Shown: positions 1 to 6,425 of the stretch, one piece after another
Numbering within the stretch: the stretch's first letter is position 1
How the letters are laid out: every line of letters starts with the position of its first letter
NCBI GenBank assembly: GCA_027064845.1
Contig: JAMOPC010000453.1
Span: forward strand, 1-7,132
From: Desulfurococcales archaeon
GTDB lineage: Archaea > Thermoproteota > Thermoprotei_A > Sulfolobales > Desulfurococcaceae
Length of the DNA: 7,132 nucleotides
Direction of reading: 5' to 3'
Notes under the pieces: generated by a model
What the model saw: only the letters and a program-made list of their open reading frames with translations
Database searches by the model: none
Told to the model about the DNA's origin: nothing
Translations under genes and position numbers: made by a program

Positions 1-597
1 GAAAGAACAGGTGCTAGACCAGGCGAGGGATGGGGAATACTCTTCTCTCTAACACCCAAAGTTGATGACATAGCTGATAAGTATGGGATCAAGATCAATG
101 ATAACCTAAAACTCGTAGTAGTCGGTAGTATTGATGCGAGTAAAGAGGGATGTTTATGCCCAGCAATAGCGTTAGCAAAAGCGTTCCTAATACATGTAAT
201 GACTAGTAGCCGGGAAATAATTATAGTGGATTCCGAAGCCGGCGCAGAAGTATTTGGTAGAGGACTAGCTGAGAAATTTGACTTAAACATAACAGTATCA
301 GAACCCACTATTAAATCATTAGCAATAGCTAGAAAACTCATAAAAATGGCTAACGAGCTAGGAGTGGAAAACAATATTCTCGTACTCAACAAAGTAGTTG
401 ACGAAATAACAGCTGCTCAAGCTGTCAAAAGAGTTTTCGGTGAGGAGAAAATTGAATACCATATGGTGAGATACGATCCCGAGATTGTGAAGCTAGAAAT
501 GCTTGGCAAAGGATTGAATGGACTTGACCCCAACACTAGAGTTTTTAAAGATGTCAAATCCCTCTACGAGAAGATCCTTAGAATTAAAAAGTCTTAA
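1..597 (+). CDS. cooC: CooC-type nickel-insertion ATPase (MinD/ParA-like), 5' end missing
   Basis: The reading frame is open from the first base, and 198 C-terminal residues are visible. CooC proteins are dimeric P-loop ATPases that help load nickel into CO dehydrogenase; related proteins serve other nickel enzymes. Visible hallmarks are a Gly-Cys-Leu-Cys-Pro segment (CxC at bases 151-159), matching the CxC through which CooC dimers bind metal, and a VDSEAG box (226-243) followed by FGRGLAEKFD, which corresponds to the D-x-EAG...GRG signature of CooC. After this come a MinD-like V-x-EPT-x-KS-x-x-IA strand-helix and an LVLNKV strand. The Walker A loop should lie upstream of the window. The ATG at 199 falls after the CxC motif and is an internal Met, not the start. 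The next gene, a CooT homologue, begins 25 bases later. A different nickel-enzyme ATPase of the same family cannot be excluded. Confidence 0.85.
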   Translation, partial: ERTGARPGEGWGILFSLTPKVDDIADKYGIKINDNLKLVVVGSIDASKEGCLCPAIALAKAFLIHVMTSSREIIIVDSEAGAEVFGRGLAEKFDLNITVSEPTIKSLAIARKLIKMANELGVENNILVLNKVVDEITAAQAVKRVFGEEKIEYHMVRYDPEIVKLEMLGKGLNGLDPNTRVFKDVKSLYEKILRIKKS

Positions 598-611
598 AAC
601 CTAGAACCAAT

Positions 612-618
612 GGTGATC
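612..618 (+). promoter_or_regulatory. Strong Shine-Dalgarno for the CooT-like gene
   Basis: GGTGATC is complementary to the conserved archaeal 16S rRNA 3' end (GATCACC) and sits 4 bases before the ATG at 623. An in-frame TGA at 614-616 lies within this site and rules out any upstream start, which fixes the Met-Cys N-terminus. Confidence 0.75.
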
Positions 619-622
619 GTGT

Positions 623-820
623 ATGTGTGAGTCAAAAGCTGTCGAAATAATTGGTAATGAGGAGAAACAATTACTCGATGACGTAGCACTACTTGAATTC
701 CAAGACAACAAACTAATACTATATAATATAAAAGGCGAGAAACTAGAGCTACCAACAGACAAGTATGTTATAATTAAAATAGACTTCCTAAAACACAAGA
801 TCTTTTTCAAGAAGAAATAA
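623..820 (+). CDS. cooT: CooT-family nickel-binding protein
   Basis: This is a 65-residue protein starting Met-Cys-Glu-Ser-Lys. CooT proteins are tiny (about 60-70 residues), begin MC, and bind nickel as a dimer through Cys2; in Rhodospirillum rubrum CooT takes part in CO-dehydrogenase maturation. Seen here are the MC start, a short strand (KAVEII), the DDVALLEF segment, the central DNKLILYNIKGEK hairpin and a C-terminal IIKIDFLKHKIFF strand. This all-beta layout agrees with the family (older databases call it a predicted RNA-binding protein). Cys2 is the only cysteine. The neighbours strengthen the call: a CooC-type ATPase lies directly upstream and a NiFe hydrogenase downstream. The start is well supported by the GGTGATC site. 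Whether its client is a CO dehydrogenase or the hydrogenase is inferred, not shown. Confidence 0.82.
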   Translation: MCESKAVEIIGNEEKQLLDDVALLEFQDNKLILYNIKGEKLELPTDKYVIIKIDFLKHKIFFKKK

Positions 821-823
821 TTA

Positions 824-835
824 GAGGACTGGGAG
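824..835 (+). promoter_or_regulatory. Shine-Dalgarno-like purine stretch for a TTG start
   Basis: GAGG (824-827) and GGGAG (831-835) precede the TTG at 838. No ATG or GTG lies in frame nearby that would preserve the first membrane helix, so the TTG with this site is the best start. Confidence 0.45.
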
Positions 836-837
836 AA

Positions 838-2778
838 TTGTCTTTAATAATTCAATTATTTTTTTCCGCGATATTCATCCTCCTTATATCATCAATTATC
901 AGCCTATGTTTCAGGGGAAAAACATCTGTACTTATTTCTTCTATTTTATCTGCTTTCTCATGTTTGTTAATAGTGTTGGGCTCTTTGCTCGTTCTTGTTA
1001 AGAACACAGTAGTGATGATGAATATTCCTCTAAGATATATGGTTCCGGGTCTAAATAGTCTTTTTGGAGAGTTCAGCATATGTATAGATAGTCTCTCAGG
1101 ATTCTTTTCATTAATTATAGGCCTTGTCGGCTTCGTAGCATCTATTTATGGATATAAATATATGATCACATTATATGAGAGCGAGCATCTAGGATTCTAT
1201 TCTTTTAACTATTCTATGTTCTTATTATCAATGTGTTTGACCGTCATAGTATCGGATCTTTTCTGGTTCATAGTGTTCTGGGAGTTAATGACCCTCTCTT
1301 CACAGTTCTTAGTCTCTTTTGAAAAAGAGAAAAAACAGGCAGTTTGGGCTGGATACAAGTATTTTGTTATAACGAAAGCTGGCGCCGAACTGTTAATAAT
1401 TGGGTCATTAATAGCTATAATTCATTACTCAGGAATGAATACATCATATTTGGCAATAAGGCTGAACCCATATGATCCCATCAGCGTTCTCTTATTATCA
1501 TTATTCTTCACGGGTTTATCTATTAAAGCTGCTCTTGTTCCGTTTCATACATGGTTGCCCGATGCACATCCTGAAGCACCCAGTCATGTTTCAGCATTGC
1601 TCAGTGGTGTTATGATTAAAGTCCCTGTATATATGATGATGAGAACTTTCTACATGTTCACCAAGCCAACAATTTATTGGGGATTAATAATAGCAACTAT
1701 AGGAGCTGTAACCCTCTTCGTCGGAACTCTTTACGCTCTTATGCAAACTGATTCTAAGAGATTACTTGCTTATCATAGTGTTGGGCAAATGGGATACATA
1801 ATTCTAGCATTAGGTGCTTCAATATACCTCTTTGCCGAGAAAGAATATGCGTTAGGAATTATAGCGTTGTTTGCATCATTATATCATTTAATAAATCATT
1901 CATTGTTTAAGTCTACTTTATTCCTAACAGCTGGAAGCGTGATCTACGCTACTGGTTCAAGGGATCTTAATAAGCTAGGAGGATTATCCAAATATATGCC
2001 TTTAACCTCTCTCTCAGCACTAATCGCTTCACTCTCTATTTCTGGTATCCCTCCATTCAACGGTTTTATTAGCAAATGGGCTATATATTGTTCGTCCTTC
2101 ATGAGCGGGGGAATAATTCTCTTTTATGGTATTATCGCCATGTTTATTAGTGGTGTGACGACAGCCAGTTTCGTAAAGTATTATACTACAATATTCAGTA
2201 GACCCGCGAATAGACTACCGCGTAATAATCAACCAGCAAAGATACCTATATCAATGGATGTTCCACAATTGCTATTAGCATCATTATGTGTATTGTTCGG
2301 AATATTGCCCATTATACCGTATAGGCTCATAAAGGGAATATTAATTGATATTACCATGTCTTACAAAGTACCTCAAGATACTAATATAATTAATATAGGT
2401 TTAGGATTCGTTTCATTCAATGGAATAGGGACAAATTATCCATTACTAATAGCAATATTATTGATAAGTATTTCGTCAGCAATATACGCATTAACAATCA
2501 CCAAAAAAGAAATAAAATATGATACATGGACTTGTGGAACATTTATTGAAGCCAGGAAAATACATTACCCTGCAAAATCCTATTACTCGGATTTTGAGGA
2601 GGCATTCCATTATTTCTACAATACATGTAATGCTTTATACACAGTATTTGTAAAGAAAATACCAGCAAAGATACTCACTTCGTGTAAGAAATTATCAGAA
2701 GTGATCGAAGAAGGGGCACATATGTGCCTTATTGGATTAGCAATACTGATCCTAATAATAATTCTCTTAATGGTGTAA
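838..2778 (+). CDS. hycC: Group 4 hydrogenase antiporter-like membrane subunit (HycC/HyfB/NuoL family)
   Basis: This 646-residue polytopic membrane protein is the ion-translocating subunit of the hydrogenase membrane arm. It carries the proton-antiporter core of complex I NuoL/M/N: WELMTL near residues 148-153 with the membrane Glu149, SIKAALVPFHTWLPDAHPEA from 228 with Lys230, Lys261 in MIKVPVY, a histidine-rich helix with His350, His354 and Lys358, and SGIPPFNGFISK with Lys413. The C-terminal part has a WTCG motif (564-567) followed by a charged, partly amphipathic stretch and a last hydrophobic helix (about 629-646); W-x-CG is typical of HycC/HyfB rather than of true NuoL. Length fits HyfB (about 670) and HycC (about 608), not the much longer CooM. 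The start is TTG at 838, 17 bases after the CooT stop, behind a purine-rich GAGGACTGGGAG. All charged residues expected for ion transfer appear intact. Confidence 0.9.
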   Translation: MSLIIQLFFSAIFILLISSIISLCFRGKTSVLISSILSAFSCLLIVLGSLLVLVKNTVVMMNIPLRYMVPGLNSLFGEFSICIDSLSGFFSLIIGLVGFVASIYGYKYMITLYESEHLGFYSFNYSMFLLSMCLTVIVSDLFWFIVFWELMTLSSQFLVSFEKEKKQAVWAGYKYFVITKAGAELLIIGSLIAIIHYSGMNTSYLAIRLNPYDPISVLLLSLFFTGLSIKAALVPFHTWLPDAHPEAPSHVSALLSGVMIKVPVYMMMRTFYMFTKPTIYWGLIIATIGAVTLFVGTLYALMQTDSKRLLAYHSVGQMGYIILALGASIYLFAEKEYALGIIALFASLYHLINHSLFKSTLFLTAGSVIYATGSRDLNKLGGLSKYMPLTSLSALIASLSISGIPPFNGFISKWAIYCSSFMSGGIILFYGIIAMFISGVTTASFVKYYTTIFSRPANRLPRNNQPAKIPISMDVPQLLLASLCVLFGILPIIPYRLIKGILIDITMSYKVPQDTNIINIGLGFVSFNGIGTNYPLLIAILLISISSAIYALTITKKEIKYDTWTCGTFIEARKIHYPAKSYYSDFEEAFHYFYNTCNALYTVFVKKIPAKILTSCKKLSEVIEEGAHMCLIGLAILILIIILLMV

Positions 2779-2781
2779 AGC

Positions 2782-3666
2782 ATGTTTAAATTACTATACA
2801 TATTAATCAACTTATTTGGTTTGTTACTGCTAGCTCCTATTTTAGATGGATTAGAGAGAAGCATTAAGGCAAAATTACAGAATAGAAGAGGTCCTTCTTT
2901 ACTTCAAACATGGTATGATCTAATTAAGTTGTTTAAGAAAAATCCCGGGTCTACAGGGACTCCAAGATTTCTCGTGAGATACTCTATTTACTTATCTTTC
3001 ACTACATTATTAATAGCATGTATAATAATGCCTTCAATAATTCCTTATTCATACTCATTTATTGGCGACATTATTGTTCTAGTATACCTTCTAATATCTT
3101 CGAAGATTTTCTTAATACTCGGTAGTATTTCAAGCGGTAATCCATACTCATTAGTAGGTTCATCAAGGGAAGTATCATTATCGATGTTGGCAGAGCTAAT
3201 ATTTGCAGAAATTATCAGCGTTTTCGCGATAACGAATAATAGTCTTCTAATCGAGGAATTATTTCCAGCAAAAATATTTAAGCCATCACTAATTTGTTCA
3301 TTAATACTCTTGTTCTTTATCGGATATGTTGAATCAACTAGGTTACCATTTGAGCTCGGAGAAGCTGAACCAGAACTTTCTGGTGGAATAATATTAGAGT
3401 ATACTGGATTAGATCTGGCTTTTGCATATTATAGTGTCTTAATTAGGAGGATAATTTACTCAACTATTTTAATAAACATAATAATCCCGGGAAATGTTTT
3501 TATCCATCCCATACTATATCTTGGTTGTTTATTCCTATTAACGATCATTTATTCCTCCATAGAAGCCTCTTTCGGTAGACTCAGAATAGACTCTGCTCTT
3601 AGTATTTTAAATAAAGCTGTGTTAATCGGAGGCGGTATAGTTGTTGCAGCAGTTCTCGGACTCTAA
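2782..3666 (+). CDS. hycD: Group 4 hydrogenase membrane anchor subunit (HycD/HyfC/NuoH family)
   Basis: This 294-residue, mostly hydrophobic protein is the complex I ND1/NuoH equivalent that docks the hydrogenase onto the membrane and links the redox module to ion translocation. Signatures in order are: LDGLERSIKAKLQNRRGP (RRGP at 35-38) and LIKLFKK after the first helix, where the family has its conserved cytoplasmic loop; GSSREVSLSMLAEL (126-139); ESTRLPFELGEAEPELSGG (184-202) with its cluster of glutamates; and EYTG at 206-209. About eight hydrophobic segments are visible. It starts only 3 bases after the preceding stop, with a weak GGTG (2772-2775) ahead, so it is surely co-translated with the antiporter-like subunit. 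Its last 26 bases overlap the next gene. The length is close to HycD/EchB and somewhat shorter than NuoH. Confidence 0.92.
   Translation: MFKLLYILINLFGLLLLAPILDGLERSIKAKLQNRRGPSLLQTWYDLIKLFKKNPGSTGTPRFLVRYSIYLSFTTLLIACIIMPSIIPYSYSFIGDIIVLVYLLISSKIFLILGSISSGNPYSLVGSSREVSLSMLAELIFAEIISVFAITNNSLLIEELFPAKIFKPSLICSLILLFFIGYVESTRLPFELGEAEPELSGGIILEYTGLDLAFAYYSVLIRRIIYSTILINIIIPGNVFIHPILYLGCLFLLTIIYSSIEASFGRLRIDSALSILNKAVLIGGGIVVAAVLGL
3628..3632 (+). promoter_or_regulatory. Shine-Dalgarno inside the NuoH-like gene for the large subunit
   Basis: GGAGG lies 8 bases before TTG 3641 and also encodes part of the Gly-Gly-Gly tail of the upstream protein. It favours TTG 3641 over TTG 3644 as the start of the large subunit. 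A competing GGTGATC at 3671-3677 complicates this choice. Confidence 0.5.
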
Positions 3667-5320
3667 AATAGGTGATCTACTGAAGAAACTAGGTGTTTTC
3701 GGCACTACTAGTATAGTCACGCCTAATACTATACTAATTAATAATGTTGATGATAAACTATATGATCTATGTAGACTTCTCATAGAGGAATTAGACGCTT
3801 ACTATTCAACTTCAATAGGGGTTGATGAGAGGCCTTTAAATGGGAGCTTTGCAGTTTATCACGTCTTTGTTGCTGATAAATTGGGTCTATATATTCTTGT
3901 TAGACTAGAAGCTTCTCCATCACATCCGATTGTTAAATCAATTACACCTATAATACCTGGTGCTGATTGGGCTGAAAGAGAAGTTATGGATATGATCGGG
4001 GTCAAATTCGCTGGCCATCCAAGACCATATAGATTAATACTACCCTATGATTGGCCTAGCAATATTTATCCACTAAGAAAGGACTTCGACTATAATGACA
4101 AGTATCCTATTAAAGACAAGATTGACAAGGTTATACATGGATCTACAGAGTATGTTGTAGATAAGGAAGTATTAGAGGAAGAATACACTGCAGTCCCCAT
4201 CGGTCCATACCACCCTGCTCTGCATGAGCCAGAATATTTCGAGGTCTATGTTGATGGTGAGAAAATAGTTGATGCTAGATACAAGGGGTTCTTCATTCAT
4301 AGGGGCATTGAGAAGATAGCTGAAACAAGGCTCACGTATGATCAAGTACCATTTATTGCTGAGAGAATATGTGGTATATGTGGTTTTACACATAGTACGG
4401 CTTATTGTCTCGCGGTTGAGAATGCTGCAGGAATAAATGTTCCAGAAAGAGCTAATTATATTAGAAGCATATTGCTAGAGATCGAGAGGATCCACAGCCA
4501 CCTATTATGGATGGGTGTTGCTTTCCACCTCCTTGGATACGATACTGGCTTTATGATCATGTGGAGGATTAGAGAGAAAATAATGGATCTTGCTGAGGAA
4601 TTGACTGGTAATAGGAAGACGTATGGTGCTAATATTGTCGGAGGTATTCGTAAAAGATTCGATATAAGTGAGGAAAAGATCCCATATATTAAGAGATTAT
4701 TAAATAGTGTCAAGGAAGAATACCTTAAATACATCGATAAAATCGTGTCCATGACCGAGATAAGGAAGAGAACAAGAGAAGTCGGAATACTTACTCATGA
4801 GGATGCAAAGAAATATTCTGTTTTAGGACCACATGCAAGGGCTTCCGGGATCAATACTGATGTTAGGAAGTATCGTCCATACGCTGCCTATAGCGAGGTT
4901 GATTTCAAAGTCCCTGTGAGGGATGAAGGAGACGTATATGCTAGGATCATTGTTAGACATGAAGAAGTACTAGAATCAATAAGTATTATAAGCCAGCTCC
5001 TCGATAATCTCCCGAAAACTCCTCTAAGAGCTGAATTCGATTTTATCCCTGAGAAAAGAATTGGTATTGGATGCACTGAGGCACCGCGTGGTGAAGACCT
5101 GCATTTTGTAATAACTGGTTATGGGAACAAGGTTTATAGGTGGAGGCCTAGAGCACCATCATATAATAATTTGGCATCAGTCCCCTTAATGCTTCGAGGA
5201 GAAAAGCTTGCTGACGCACCGATCATAATTGCTAGTATTGATCCATGCTTCTCATGTACAGACCACGTTGTAGTAATAGATATTAAAACGGGTAGGAGGC
5301 GAAAACTTGTTTCAAGGTGA
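3641..5320 (+). CDS. hycE: [NiFe] hydrogenase large subunit, NuoC-NuoD fusion (HycE/HyfG type)
   Basis: This 559-residue protein is the catalytic subunit of a group 4 hydrogenase. Residues to about 165 form a NuoC (30 kDa) domain with the ADWAEREVMDMIG and GHPRPYRLILPYDW...PLRKDF signatures (108-148). Residues from about 185 form the NuoD/hydrogenase domain, opening with GPYHPALHEPE. The proximal motif RICGICGFTH gives Cys244, Cys247 and His251; the distal motif DPCFSCTDH gives Cys536, Cys539 and His542. All four Ni ligands are present, so this is a hydrogenase and not a complex I, Fpo or Mbx-type subunit. Seventeen residues follow His542, shorter than the 32-residue tail cleaved from HycE. 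C and D are fused as in Hyc/Hyf, whereas Mbh has separate subunits. The start is uncertain: TTG 3641 overlaps the upstream gene by 26 bases; TTG 3644 is also possible. Confidence 0.95.
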   Translation: MLQQFSDSKIGDLLKKLGVFGTTSIVTPNTILINNVDDKLYDLCRLLIEELDAYYSTSIGVDERPLNGSFAVYHVFVADKLGLYILVRLEASPSHPIVKSITPIIPGADWAEREVMDMIGVKFAGHPRPYRLILPYDWPSNIYPLRKDFDYNDKYPIKDKIDKVIHGSTEYVVDKEVLEEEYTAVPIGPYHPALHEPEYFEVYVDGEKIVDARYKGFFIHRGIEKIAETRLTYDQVPFIAERICGICGFTHSTAYCLAVENAAGINVPERANYIRSILLEIERIHSHLLWMGVAFHLLGYDTGFMIMWRIREKIMDLAEELTGNRKTYGANIVGGIRKRFDISEEKIPYIKRLLNSVKEEYLKYIDKIVSMTEIRKRTREVGILTHEDAKKYSVLGPHARASGINTDVRKYRPYAAYSEVDFKVPVRDEGDVYARIIVRHEEVLESISIISQLLDNLPKTPLRAEFDFIPEKRIGIGCTEAPRGEDLHFVITGYGNKVYRWRPRAPSYNNLASVPLMLRGEKLADAPIIIASIDPCFSCTDHVVVIDIKTGRRRKLVSR

Positions 5321-5322
5321 TC
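5316..5322 (+). promoter_or_regulatory. Shine-Dalgarno containing the upstream stop codon
   Basis: GGTGATC lies 6 bases before ATG 5329. The TGA stop of the large subunit (5318-5320) lies inside it, so termination and re-initiation are physically coupled. Confidence 0.7.
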
Positions 5323-5328
5323 CCATAG

Positions 5329-5832
5329 ATGAATAGGTTTAGAATACTTTTACAAAATATTAAAAGGGGCGTTGTAACTGAAAAATACCCATTAGAACCT
5401 ATTAGAGTGCCAGAGAGTTTCCGTGGTAAACCAGTTATTGATGTAGATAAATGTGTTGGATGCGGTGCATGTGTTAATGCTTGTCCGCCCAATGCATTAA
5501 CTCTCGAAGAAGACCTAAATGAGGGGATCAGATACATAAAACTGTTTATTGGAAGATGCATTTACTGTGGTAGATGCGAAGAAGTATGTCCCTTCGACGC
5601 AATACACTTAACCAAGGAATTCGAATTAGCAACCACGAGCAAGGACGACCTATACCAGATCGTTGGTTTAAGGATGTATAAATGCCCTATATGTGGAAAA
5701 CCATATACTACGATCAGACTGGTAAAGAAAGTTATTGATAAACTACCGCCAGAGGAGAGATCCCTTGTTCTAATATGTCCGGATTGCAGAGAAAAAATAA
5801 CAGCTGCAAATAGATCTTTCGCTAGAAGGTGA
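5329..5832 (+). CDS. hycF: HycF/HyfH-like 2x[4Fe-4S] electron-transfer subunit with C-terminal CxxC pairs
   Basis: This 167-residue soluble ferredoxin-like subunit (NuoI class) should carry electrons from the dehydrogenase partner to the small subunit. Two cluster motifs are seen: C42-x2-C45-x2-C48-x3-C52 with Pro after it, and C77-x2-C80-x2-C83-x3-C87 with Pro. The N-terminal YPLEPI...FRGKP segment and the CIYCGRCEEVCP motif closely match E. coli HycF as I recall it (YPLEPI, FRGKP, CIFCGRCEEVCP), placing it in the formate-hydrogenlyase family. A C-terminal extension holds two CxxC pairs, C119/C122 (CPICGKPY) and C150/C153 (CPDC), 27 residues apart. This looks like a zinc-ribbon or rubredoxin-like knuckle, which HycF also appears to have. 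It starts at ATG 5329, 8 bases after the large-subunit stop. Confidence 0.93.
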   Translation: MNRFRILLQNIKRGVVTEKYPLEPIRVPESFRGKPVIDVDKCVGCGACVNACPPNALTLEEDLNEGIRYIKLFIGRCIYCGRCEEVCPFDAIHLTKEFELATTSKDDLYQIVGLRMYKCPICGKPYTTIRLVKKVIDKLPPEERSLVLICPDCREKITAANRSFARR

Positions 5833-5834
5833 TT
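5828..5834 (+). promoter_or_regulatory. Shine-Dalgarno containing the stop codon of the ferredoxin gene
   Basis: GGTGATT (5828-5834) includes the TGA stop at 5830-5832 and lies a few bases before ATG 5839. It repeats the stop-in-SD design seen before the ferredoxin gene. Confidence 0.65.
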
Positions 5835-5838
5835 CTCC

Positions 5839-6420
5839 ATGTCCTCACTATATCGTAAAAGCCTATGGGTCTTTCACTTAAACACTGGAAGCTGTAATGG
5901 ATGCGATATAGAGGTATTAAATGCTTTTACACCTGCACAAGATGCTGAGAGATTTGGTGTAAAGCTAGTGGGATCGCCGCGTCACGCTGATGCAATTGCT
6001 TTAACAGGACCTATAACGAGAGAGGCTTTACCAAGAGTTATTAGAGCGTTACAAGCTGTTCCAGAACCAAAGATAGTTGTTGCGATTGGTTCCTGTGCTT
6101 GTGGAGGAGGCATATGGCATGATAGCTACTCCGTTTTGGGCGGTGTTGAAAAACTATACGAGATATTGGAGAAGAAAGGTATCAAGAGACCCATTACAGT
6201 ATTTGTTCCTGGATGTCCTCCGAAGCCTGAAGCAATATTATATGGTATATTACTTGCTCGAGGAATGGTGAAGCAGAAACAGAAAGGAAGAATATATGTT
6301 GAAAGCGAGTCAGCTGAACTCATGATCAGCAAGGATCTCATTGAATCGGTTAAAGAACAAGTCATGTCTTCAAAGATTTCAAGAAAACAAGTAGAGAAAA
6401 TAACTAGTATTGTGAGGTAA
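5839..6420 (+). CDS. hycG: [NiFe] hydrogenase small subunit (HycG/MbhJ/NuoB family)
   Basis: This 193-residue subunit holds the proximal [4Fe-4S] cluster that hands electrons to the NiFe site. The ligands are clear: Cys19 and Cys22 in TGSCNGCDIEV, Cys86 in GSCACGGGIW, and Cys126 in VPGCPPKPEA. The family-typical SPRHADAIALTGP segment (46-58) lies between them. There is no twin-arginine signal peptide, as expected for a group 4 enzyme facing the cytoplasm. An extra Cys88 sits two residues after the third ligand. The C-terminal 50 residues (about 144-193) are charged and helical, and the protein is shorter than E. coli HycG (about 255 residues). It begins 6 bases after the ferredoxin stop and is followed after 5 bases by the Mrp module, so it is the last of the five core hydrogenase genes. 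Confidence 0.94.
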   Translation: MSSLYRKSLWVFHLNTGSCNGCDIEVLNAFTPAQDAERFGVKLVGSPRHADAIALTGPITREALPRVIRALQAVPEPKIVVAIGSCACGGGIWHDSYSVLGGVEKLYEILEKKGIKRPITVFVPGCPPKPEAILYGILLARGMVKQKQKGRIYVESESAELMISKDLIESVKEQVMSSKISRKQVEKITSIVR

Positions 6421-6425
6421 AGACC

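Noticed and set aside
199..597. A separate 132-residue gene starting at ATG 199
   Set aside because: The frame is open upstream to base 1 and the CxC motif of the same protein family (151-159) lies before this ATG, so it is an internal methionine of a larger cooC-like gene.
598..622. A possible promoter between the CooC- and CooT-like genes
   Set aside because: The gap is only 25 bases, with no convincing TATA box and BRE at proper distance; read-through from upstream is simpler.
853..863. Poly-T run as an archaeal transcription terminator
   Set aside because: It lies inside the first membrane helix codons (Phe-Phe) of the antiporter-like subunit, in the middle of an evident operon.
4456..4752. 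Minus-strand 98-residue open frame within the large-subunit gene
   Set aside because: It is antisense to conserved hydrogenase sequence, has no recognisable domain and no supporting start signal.
3641..5320. Complex I, Fpo or Mbx-type non-hydrogenase subunit
   Set aside because: Both CxxC motifs of the NiFe site are complete (Cys244, Cys247, Cys536, Cys539); complex I and Fpo lack them, and Mbx lacks part of the set.
5283..5840. Minus-strand open frames across the ferredoxin gene (5283-5561 and 5562-5840)
   Set aside because: They are antisense to a clearly conserved iron-sulfur protein, show no recognisable motif and have no ribosome site; they reflect the base composition of the real gene.
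6077..6271. A 64-residue plus-strand frame inside the small-subunit gene
   Set aside because: It is out of frame with the conserved GSC and PGCPP motifs and resembles no family I know.
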